A stretch of DNA of 11,196 bases from an uncultured Lachnospiraceae bacterium (GTDB taxonomy: Bacteria; Bacillota; Clostridia; Lachnospirales; Lachnospiraceae): assembly GCA_934359535.1 (NCBI GenBank), contig CAKRLN010000062.1:1-11196 (forward strand), read 5' to 3'. The position numbers were made by a program, and so were the translations under genes. This document shows positions 6,788 to 11,196 of this stretch, piece after piece. A model generated the notes under the pieces. That model worked only from the letters and a program-made list of their open reading frames with translations. It searched no databases and was not told where the DNA came from. The first letter of the stretch is position 1. Each line of letters starts with the position of its first letter.

Positions 6788-7546
6788 CTACTCCGATGCA
6801 TTCCGGAATTCCGTTGAAAAATCCGGTGCATAAAGCCGCGACCGTTCATAACCGGTATGTGCGATCACATCTCCGACAAGAACAAGCGCAGTCTTCGTAA
6901 TACCATTTTTTTCCGCTGTCTTAGCAACCGTCCCTACCGTACAGACAAATGCCTGTTCTTCCGGCCATGTTGCTTTATAGACAAGCGCTGCCGGTGTATC
7001 GGCTTTATATCCGCCCTCGATTAATCTTCTGCTCAATTCCTCCAACATCCCAGTGCTCAGATAAATTGCCATGGAAGCCTGATGCGCGGCAAAGCTCTCG
7101 ATGCTTTCCTTTTCCGGCACCTTTGTCCGCCCCTCCATGCGTGTAATGATAAGCGACTGCGACACCTCCGGAAGTGTATATTCCAGATTTAATCCGGCTG
7201 CCGCTCCAAAGCATGCACTTACCCCCGGACAGCTTTCATAAGAAATGTTTTTTTCATCGAGCAGATCCATCTGTTCCCGGACCGCCCCATAAATGCTTGG
7301 CTCCCCGGTGTGAAGCCGCACAGTCTTCTTCCCTGCCTCTTCTGCCTCCGTCATTACAGAAAGAACCTCCTCAAGCGTCATTCTTGCACTGTTATAGATC
7401 TGACAGTCCTCTTTTGTATATTGCAAAAGCTCCGGATTTACAAGTGATCCTGCATAGATCACAACATCTGCCTGCTCTAAAAGATGCATCCCCCTTACCG
7501 TAATCAGATCTGCCGCTCCCGGACCGGCACCAACAAAATAAACCAT
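6788..7546 (-). CDS. cbiF: Cobalt-precorrin-4 / precorrin-4 C11-methyltransferase (CbiF)
   Basis: SAM-dependent methyltransferase that acts at C11 just before CbiG's ring opening. The 252 residues carry VYFVGAGPGAADLITVRG (2-19), YAGSLVNPELL (31-41), LHTGEPSIYGA (78-88) and CPGVSACFGAAA (106-117), all typical of CbiF/CobM, at the normal length. The ATG at 7544-7546 has GAGG about 8 nt upstream. It is the first cbi gene in the transcribed direction within this window. Immediately upstream is the truncated 3' end of a hipA pseudogene, only about 22 bp away, with no room for a separate leader or riboswitch. The cluster's promoter must therefore lie inside or upstream of the hipBA remnant, or the cluster has been cut from its original leader. 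Confidence 0.95.
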   Translation of the reverse strand: MVYFVGAGPGAADLITVRGMHLLEQADVVIYAGSLVNPELLQYTKEDCQIYNSARMTLEEVLSVMTEAEEAGKKTVRLHTGEPSIYGAVREQMDLLDEKNISYESCPGVSACFGAAAGLNLEYTLPEVSQSLIITRMEGRTKVPEKESIESFAAHQASMAIYLSTGMLEELSRRLIEGGYKADTPAALVYKATWPEEQAFVCTVGTVAKTAEKNGITKTALVLVGDVIAHTGYERSRLYAPDFSTEFRNASE

Positions 7547-7568
7547 AGCTTTTCCTCTTTTCTTTTTT

Positions 7569-8349
7569 CATACCTGCTGATATTCCAACAAACATAATTT
7601 CTTTTTCTCCCGGATTACGTCCATTTCCATCAACCGACGTTGTATGCTCTCCATAATACGTATTACTATAGGTAAGGTCATATGCCGAACTCAAACGCCA
7701 ACTGTCTTCTTTTTCATTGTAAATATAAGAAAAATTTTTGGAATGGTCATCCCGATTGTGGGAAAATACATTAAAACACATCCGGCGAAACATATTTTCC
7801 ATCTATATGTGCAGGAAACTTAATAATCCAGTCTTCCCCATCAATCTCTGTCATAATTTTTGGTTTGGCACCACCACTCGTACCTCCCAAATGAAACAAT
7901 TCATCTAACTTATCCGAAAACTCCGTATTTAATATTTTTCTACATTGTTCTGCTAACTCATCCAGATTCATTTCATTCTTTTGTTCAGCAAATTTTTTTT
8001 CCGGATAATACCAAAGTGCTCCCATTCCGGATTTTCCTACAATTGCCAGACGATCAAGTACTGTCAGATGATCTGGATTTTGTTTGTGCGACCGCAATAA
8101 ACGATCCAGCAATAATCTTCCCCAATTGTCCGGAAGACTGTCCGCAAATACACCAAACAAACCTGCAAAATGATCTTTTGTAGGAATAAACACCTGTTCT
8201 TTCAATGGCAGCGAAAATGGACTGATTGAAAATCCACTCTCAAGCCACTCTTCACTATACTAAAACGCCGCCTTATGCTCTGCCGTCATAGCCAATGTTC
8301 CCACCAGTCTTTGATCATAATATACCTGTAATACATTATCTTGTTTCAT
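7569..8349 (-). pseudogene. hipA: Decayed HipA-family toxin kinase
   Basis: Remnant of a HipA-type serine/threonine kinase toxin. The natural start ATG at 8347-8349 overlaps the end of hipB by 14 nt and is followed by MKQDNVLQVYYDQRLVGTLA. An in-frame TAG (8260-8262) then interrupts what would read AF-stop-YSEEWLESGF; a GAG-to-TAG change is the simplest explanation. Past it the frame stays good: FGVFADSLPDNWGR, then the ATP-binding loop LGGTSGGAKPK and WIIKFPAHIDG. Near 7797-7803 the frame changes and the kinase middle, with its usual KRFDR-type segment, is missing. The catalytic-loop part resumes as MFRRMCFNVFSHNRDDHSKNF, then SAYDLTYS and EHTTSVDGNGRNPG. The last conserved residues stop near 7569, where the 3' end is lost and cbiF begins. 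No active kinase can be expected. Confidence 0.88.
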
Positions 8350-8614
8350 TTATGACCTCCTGAATATTCTTATACGGTACCTGTGTAAAAAGGTTGCGAA
8401 GCTCATCTGCCATTTCTAAAGCCATTGCAATCTTTGTCAATGATATAAGTGAAATTTGTCCAGTGCGCTCAAAGCGTTTGATCGACCCATAGCTTACTCC
8501 ACACATTGCAGACAATTTTTCTTGTGAAATTGATCGTCTTCTTCGAATATTCCGCACTCTTTTCGCAAGTTTCTGATCTAATTCCTCTGCGGTCTCCCAT
8601 ACAAGCTGTTCCAT
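8336..8614 (-). CDS. hipB: HipB-type XRE-family antitoxin/repressor, now an orphan
   Basis: A 92-residue DNA-binding protein with a single helix-turn-helix (about residues 14-70): LAKRVRNIRRRRSISQEKLSAMCGVSYGSIKRFE. In a working module it would bind HipA and repress the hipBA operon. The ATG at 8612-8614 has AGGAG about 9 nt upstream. The reading frame is intact although its partner hipA is broken, which fits retention as a stand-alone regulator or slower decay. Two identical 14-bp palindromes upstream are likely its operators. It is divergently arranged from a tetR gene about 187 bp away. The HTH call is firm; the name hipB rests on the overlap with hipA. Confidence 0.9.
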   Translation of the reverse strand: MEQLVWETAEELDQKLAKRVRNIRRRRSISQEKLSAMCGVSYGSIKRFERTGQISLISLTKIAMALEMADELRNLFTQVPYKNIQEVINETR

Positions 8615-8636
8615 TTGTCTCTCTCCTGTTATTTCT

Positions 8637-8691
8637 GATAATATATTATCTAAAAATAAGTTATTATATTTATTATAGATAATATATTATC
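8637..8691 (-). promoter_or_regulatory. hipB promoter bracketed by twin palindromic operators
   Basis: The perfect palindrome GATAATATATTATC occurs twice, at 8637-8650 and 8678-8691, 41 bp centre to centre (about four helical turns, so on the same face of the DNA). Between them, on the minus strand, are two TATAAT boxes (complements of 8663-8668 and 8672-8677). With the first, the -35 region would fall in the upstream operator and transcription would start just before the downstream one, a classic autorepression layout. HipB is the obvious binder, by inference from position. Confidence 0.82.
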
Positions 8692-8722
8692 ATTTTTTTA
8701 CAACCATGGCAATTTGAAAAAC

Positions 8723-8751
8723 TTGACATTTCCCTTCCTCCGGAATAAAAC
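8723..8751 (+). promoter_or_regulatory. Candidate promoter for the tetR gene
   Basis: TTGACA (8723-8728) is a consensus -35 on the plus strand. A 17-bp spacer leads to TAAAAC (8746-8751), a weak -10 match. It lies about 50 bp before the tetR start with no other obvious promoter nearby. Confidence 0.45.
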
Positions 8752-8758
8752 AAACTCG

Positions 8759-8770
8759 TTTATTGATAAA
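8759..8770. promoter_or_regulatory. Possible TetR autoregulatory operator
   Basis: TTTAT-TG-ATAAA is a small palindrome between the candidate -10 and the tetR start. It is flanked by AAACAAAC (8749-8755 region) and GTGTTTATTTT (8772-8782), which form a looser inverted repeat. The placement suits autorepression, but the AT-rich sequence makes chance palindromes likely. Confidence 0.3.
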
Positions 8771-8801
8771 TGTGTTTATTTTATTTGAAAGGAAGGATCT
8801 T

Positions 8802-9353
8802 ATGCCAGCCAAAAAACAGATCACAAAGGATATGATCCTGGATGCAGCCCTGACTATCTTAAAACAGGATGGTATGCAGGCGATCAATATCAAAGCTCTT
8901 GCAAAGACACTGAACTGCTCAACCCAGCCGGTCTATCTGTCATTCAAGGGAATGGATGAGCTGCGCGCCGAACTGATCCCGCTTGCAGTCAAAGAATTTG
9001 AAGAAACAATTACCGCACAGAGCACGGATCGCTGTGTGTGGCTTTATGGAATGGAGTATGTTCTGTTTGCTAAAAATGAACCAAATCTATTCTGTTTTTT
9101 GTTTATGCGTTCCAATGCATTTTCCGAAATGAAGCGCATTCTGCTTCCTATGATCGAACGTTCCATTACCGAATTGATGCAAACCTGCCACATCAGCCAC
9201 AAGCAGGCCGATCTGCTGCATGACCATCTGTGGATGCACACACATGGAATTGCATCCATGATCGCAACCAATTTCTGTGACTGGGATCTTCAAAAGGTAA
9301 ACCGCATGCATACCGAATGTCAGAATGCTTTTATGCAAAAATACGAGGTGTAA
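8802..9353 (+). CDS. TetR/AcrR-family transcriptional regulator
   Basis: A 183-residue one-domain repressor. The N-terminal helix-turn-helix spans about 10-55 (MILDAALTILKQDGMQAINIKALAKTLNCSTQPVYLSFKGMDEL, in three overlapping helices), with the TetR-typical I-K-A-L-A-K-x-L...P-V-Y-x-S-F-K pattern. The C-terminal ligand-binding part is helical and contains LWMHTHGIASMIATNF (143-158), like the WHG-type TetR C-terminal domains. ATG at 8802 is preferred over an upstream TTG at 8763 because GAAAGGAAGG stands just before it. It precedes a MATE-type transporter remnant by only 3 bp, so it probably once controlled that efflux gene in response to a small molecule. The regulator itself shows no damage. 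Confidence 0.9.
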   Translation: MPAKKQITKDMILDAALTILKQDGMQAINIKALAKTLNCSTQPVYLSFKGMDELRAELIPLAVKEFEETITAQSTDRCVWLYGMEYVLFAKNEPNLFCFLFMRSNAFSEMKRILLPMIERSITELMQTCHISHKQADLLHDHLWMHTHGIASMIATNFCDWDLQKVNRMHTECQNAFMQKYEV

Positions 9354-9356
9354 ATT

Positions 9357-9724
9357 ATGTTTTCGAATAAAGACTTAAGAAACCTGATTTTTCCACTGTT
9401 TGTAGAACAGTTCCTGCTGATCTTCTTATTTACCGCTCTTTCCTCAGGCGGCGCTGTCATTATCAGCCAGTATATTGGCTGTCAGAAGAAAAAAAACGCC
9501 TCGGAAACGGACTCCGCGCCGCAGGAGATGTGAAATTTACAATGCTCGTTTCCATTTCGCTTACAATTGGCGCAAGACTACTGTTTTCTTCCTTATTCGG
9601 ACTTGTTTTCGGCTTGGGTGTCATCGGTATCGCACTTGGCATGAGCATGGTTCTTGTTTTCCGTGGCATTATTTTTATCTGGAGATACCGTTCCCAGAAG
9701 TGGACGAAGTTTCAGCTTATCTAA
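9357..9724 (+). pseudogene. Gutted MATE-family efflux transporter
   Basis: Two ends of a MATE (multidrug and toxin extrusion) transporter survive without the middle. The first part starts at ATG 9357 (MFSNKDLRNLIFPLFVEQFL) and jumps directly to LLIFLFTALSSGGAVIISQYIG, so about 30 residues between the first helix and that segment seem lost. After CQKKK the frame shifts near an A-run (9488-9496). In the shifted frame the typical C-terminus follows (GNGLRAAGDVKFTMLVS, then hydrophobic helices and KWTKFQLI), ending at TAA 9722-9724. Full MATE proteins have about 450 residues and 12 helices; roughly 300 residues are absent, so transport is not possible. It follows tetR by 3 bp and was surely co-transcribed with it. 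Family assignment comes from the N- and C-terminal motifs only. Confidence 0.82.
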
Positions 9725-9740
9725 TCTTCACATGAAAAAA

Positions 9741-9767
9741 CGGAGGTGCTTCCGCATCTCCGCTTTT
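9741..9767. terminator. Bidirectional intrinsic terminator between the MATE remnant and hsp20
   Basis: CGGAGGTGC (9741-9749) pairs with GCATCTCCG (9754-9762), with one G-U pair, around a TTCC loop. CTTTT follows on the plus strand, and an A6 run before the stem (9735-9740) gives a T-run on the minus strand. It sits between converging genes and can serve both. Confidence 0.88.
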
Positions 9768-9790
9768 CATTCAACCGCCTGGGAATCATC

Positions 9791-10264
9791 TCATCCCTCA
9801 ATGGCAATGTATTTATTCTGTTCAACCGCTTTCTTTGCTTCTTTCTTTGGAACAAAGAGTTTTAAGATACCATGCTTGAATTCTGCCTTTACATCTTCCT
9901 GCTCTACCGCATCTCCGATATAGAAGCTTCTCTCACAGGAACCTGCATAACGTTCCTGACGGATGTAACGTCCGCTCTCTTTCTCCTTCTCTTCCTTATC
10001 AATGCCTTTGGCAGCACTGATTATCAGATATCCATTCTCAACAGAAGCTTTAATCTCATCTTTTGTAAATCCTGGAAGGTCAACGACTAATTCATATCCT
10101 TTATCGGTTTCTTTAATATCGGTCTTCATAATTCTTCCGGCCTTCTTACCATAAAGCTTTTTCTCAACGTTGTTCATATCTTTGTCCATATAATATGGGA
10201 AATTGTCAAAACCATCGAACCAGTCATCAAATAAATTCTCTCCAAAAATACTCGGCATTAACAT
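9791..10264 (-). CDS. hsp20: Small heat-shock protein, Hsp20/alpha-crystallin family
   Basis: ATP-independent holdase chaperone that binds unfolding proteins in the cytoplasm. Of 157 residues, the alpha-crystallin domain spans about 46-142: MKTDIKETDKGYELVVDLPG (46-65), FTKDEIKASVENGYLIISA (66-84), a charged loop, YIRQERYAGSCERSFYI (100-116) and the family's closing motif KHGILKLFVPKK (130-141). The N-terminus is short and rich in Phe, Trp and Asp (NLFDDWFDGFDNFPYY), as usual in clostridial Hsp18-type proteins. The C-terminal tail ends IAIEG, matching the I-x-I anchoring motif that docks oligomers. ATG at 10262-10264 has AAGGAG about 9 nt upstream and is preferred to the internal Met3. A CIRCE-overlapped promoter lies about 150 bp upstream. 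Confidence 0.95.
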   Translation of the reverse strand: MLMPSIFGENLFDDWFDGFDNFPYYMDKDMNNVEKKLYGKKAGRIMKTDIKETDKGYELVVDLPGFTKDEIKASVENGYLIISAAKGIDKEEKEKESGRYIRQERYAGSCERSFYIGDAVEQEDVKAEFKHGILKLFVPKKEAKKAVEQNKYIAIEG

Positions 10265-10410
10265 AAGTCATCTCTCCTTTTCTATCCGATCTGCACTCTG
10301 CAAATCTCTCATGCTTGTTTACCTTGTTTCTTTGGACCAGGATGTTTTAAAGTTCCGGGAACCTGAACCCTTTGTTCTTGTTCCTTTTCCTCTCTCCTTC
10401 GTTCGATTAT
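10265..10410 (-). other. Long 5' leader of hsp20
   Basis: From the -10 box to the start codon is about 146 bp, giving an untranslated leader near 140 nt. It contains a short DNA palindrome, GTTCCGGGAAC (10352-10362), CAGG/CCTGG complements flanking it, and a purine-rich 5' part. I see no clear thermometer that masks the AAGGAG site, nor any gene. Confidence 0.5.
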
Positions 10411-10439
10411 GTTATAGCACCATTTGTTAGCACTGTCAA
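10411..10439 (-). promoter_or_regulatory. Sigma-A type promoter of hsp20
   Basis: On the minus strand TTGACA (complement of 10434-10439) and TATAAC (complement of 10411-10416) are separated by exactly 17 bp, close to the vegetative consensus. The -35 box falls inside the CIRCE operator. Confidence 0.9.
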
Positions 10440-10453
10440 TAGGTGAGTGCTAA
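10427..10453. promoter_or_regulatory. CIRCE operator (HrcA binding site)
   Basis: TTAGCACTG-N9-GAGTGCTAA matches the CIRCE consensus TTAGCACTC-N9-GAGTGCTAA in 17 of 18 arm positions. It overlaps the hsp20 -35 box, so HrcA bound here should block transcription until heat shock. CIRCE is best known before hrcA-grpE-dnaK and groESL. Confidence 0.95.
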
Positions 10454-10715
10454 TTATTTTGTGAAGATTTTGTGAACGCTACGAGCCATGCAAAATGGTG
10501 AAAATAAACGCCCTGCAAGTTTACTTGCAAAGGCGTCTATTTTCGCTATTTTATAGGGCGACAGCCAGGCAGCAAGGGAATTCTTTCCCGAGCTGTGCAT
10601 GGCGTATCTCACAGCTTCACAGGGATTTTTCACTTGCTTTCGCACGGAGGTTTCTTGATTTGACCACATTTTTACGACAAATCTTTGGAATTTTAGCAAA
10701 ACTTAAATTAAATAA
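10454..10715. repeat. Structured intergenic block with three hairpins and a broken pseudo-reading frame
   Basis: Three simple hairpins follow one another: TGCAAG-TTTA-CTTGCA (10514-10529), GGGAA-TTCT-TTCCC (10576-10589) and AGCTGTG-N12-CACAGCT (10591-10616). On the plus strand a frame opens at 10488 (MQNGENKRPASLLAKAS...), meets TAG at 10554-10556, and continues in the same frame without interruption to TGA at 10656-10658. The resulting peptide recalls short hypothetical proteins I have the impression of seeing repeatedly in Lachnospiraceae genomes, which would make this a dispersed non-coding repeat annotated as protein by mistake. That is memory, not a search. No promoter or ribosome binding site is evident. 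Confidence 0.5.
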
Positions 10716-10750
10716 AGGGCTGCTCAACTGAAGCCGCCCTCTATTATTTT
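10716..10750 (+). terminator. Likely intrinsic terminator
   Basis: AGGGCTGC (10716-10723 region) pairs with GCCGCCCT (10733-10740) with one mismatch around a CAACTGA-type loop, followed by CTATTATTTT. It closes the structured block on the plus strand and may mark the end of a non-coding transcript. Confidence 0.6.
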
Positions 10751-10792
10751 CTGAGTTTTAGAGTGATTTCTTTTTTTTAAATTGCATCTCTC

Positions 10793-10893
10793 TTACAATT
10801 TTTCATTCTGCCGATCAATGGCTAAGTAATATCTTCCGGATCTGTTGTAATAACTGTGACCTTTAATGTCAAAAAGGAAAAAACAAATTCTTG
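10793..10893 (-). other. Possible coding scrap, unrecognised
   Basis: A short minus-strand frame without a start codon ends in GHSYYNRSGRYYLAIDRQNEKL before TAA (10793-10795). The composition looks protein-like, as of a C-terminal piece of a larger gene, but it is only about 30 residues and I cannot name a family. The remainder of 10741-11028 holds one terminator and otherwise nothing I can recognise. Confidence 0.2.
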
Positions 10894-10913
10894 AATATTA
10901 AACTTCTTCAATA

Positions 10914-10962
10914 AAAAATCCTCTAAGACAATAGGTATTTCACTATCTCTTAGAGGATTTTT
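10914..10962. terminator. Strong bidirectional intrinsic terminator
   Basis: AAAAATCCTCTAAGA (10914-10928) pairs perfectly over 15 bp with TCTTAGAGGATTTTT (10948-10962) around a 19-nt loop. The A-rich left arm and T-rich right arm give a U-tract in both directions. It most likely ends the minus-strand gene whose stop is at 11029. Confidence 0.88.
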
Positions 10963-11028
10963 CTTCAAAACTTGTTCCTGTCTTTTATTTTTATTCCTTT
11001 TTCATCACTGTTCTAGGAAACCTGGTCG

Positions 11029-11196
11029 CTAAAAAAAAATTATTTCAATATTATCTACTATTGTTTCCGATACTTCTCCCCACGAAAGATCATCAACAAA
11101 ATAGTTTACACGCTTAAATCGATTCCACATTTCTTCGAGTCCAGAATCATCTTTAATCTTGTCTAAGGTTTCTCTCACTTCCTCTTCGCCAAAAGA
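11029..11196 (-). CDS. Unrecognised protein, C-terminal 55 residues only
   Basis: A minus-strand frame enters from the right edge and ends at TAG (11029-11031). The visible tail is acidic and helical in its first half (FGEEEVRETLDKIKDD), then has MWNRFKRVNYFVDDLSWG and ends IVDNIEIIFF. I do not recognise a family and see no motif that would assign a function. Uninterrupted reading to the edge, and a strong terminator about 70 bp past the stop, support a real gene. The start lies outside the window. Confidence 0.6.
   Translation of the reverse strand, partial: SFGEEEVRETLDKIKDDSGLEEMWNRFKRVNYFVDDLSWGEVSETIVDNIEIIFF

Noticed and set aside
7547..8349. Cobalamin riboswitch upstream of cbiF
   Set aside because: I looked for the B12-box core (GCCACTG type) on both strands of the intergenic regions and the hipA remnant and found none; a covariance scan would be decisive.
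8763..8801. Upstream TTG start extending tetR by 13 residues
   Set aside because: The extension would cover the likely operator and ribosome binding site; GAAAGGAAGG precedes the ATG at 8802, and TetR proteins commonly start just before the first helix as here.
10454..10699. Minus-strand 81-residue protein upstream of hsp20
   Set aside because: It runs opposite the structured block, has no ribosome binding site or recognisable motif, and ends at the edge of the CIRCE site.

Overview
The window looks like a chromosomal segment of a gut-type Lachnospiraceae (Clostridia, Bacillota). This is inferred from AGGAGG-type ribosome binding sites, moderate GC, an HrcA-type CIRCE operator on a small heat-shock gene, a vitamin B12 pathway of the anaerobic (early cobalt) type, and compact intergenic repeats. 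No genus is claimed.

About 1-7546 holds most of an anaerobic corrin-ring gene cluster, all on the minus strand. In transcription order it is cbiF (C11 methyltransferase), cbiG (ring-opening hydrolase), cbiH (C17 methyltransferase), a single 734-residue protein fusing CbiJ, CbiE and CbiT (reductase, C5/C15 methyltransferase, decarboxylase), cbiA (a,c-diamide synthase) and cbiL (C20 methyltransferase, cut by the left edge). Together they cover most steps from cobalt-factor II to cobyrinate diamide; cbiC, cbiD and the late genes are not in view. cbiF/cbiG and cbiH/cbiJET are tightly coupled. The other three junctions carry unusual DNA: a roughly 209-bp near-perfect palindrome before cbiH, a related but divergent element before cbiA, and a 73-bp tandem repeat between cbiA and cbiL whose last unit contains the cbiA stop codon. 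I see no cobalamin riboswitch in the window.

7569-8691 is a decayed hipBA toxin-antitoxin locus immediately upstream of cbiF. hipB is intact and has two identical 14-bp palindromes bracketing its promoter. hipA has a nonsense codon, an internal deletion with frameshift, and a lost 3' end that abuts cbiF. The B12 cluster may therefore now sit downstream of the hipB promoter.

8723-9767 reads on the plus strand: an intact TetR-family regulator followed 3 bp later by the gutted remnant of a MATE-type efflux gene, closed by a bidirectional terminator. Convergent to it is hsp20 (small heat-shock protein, minus strand), with a textbook promoter (TTGACA-17-TATAAC) overlapped by a CIRCE operator.

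10454-11028 has no convincing gene. It contains a structured block with three successive hairpins and a broken pseudo-reading frame, two hairpin terminators and a possible coding scrap. The right edge cuts an unrecognised minus-strand gene (11029-11196).
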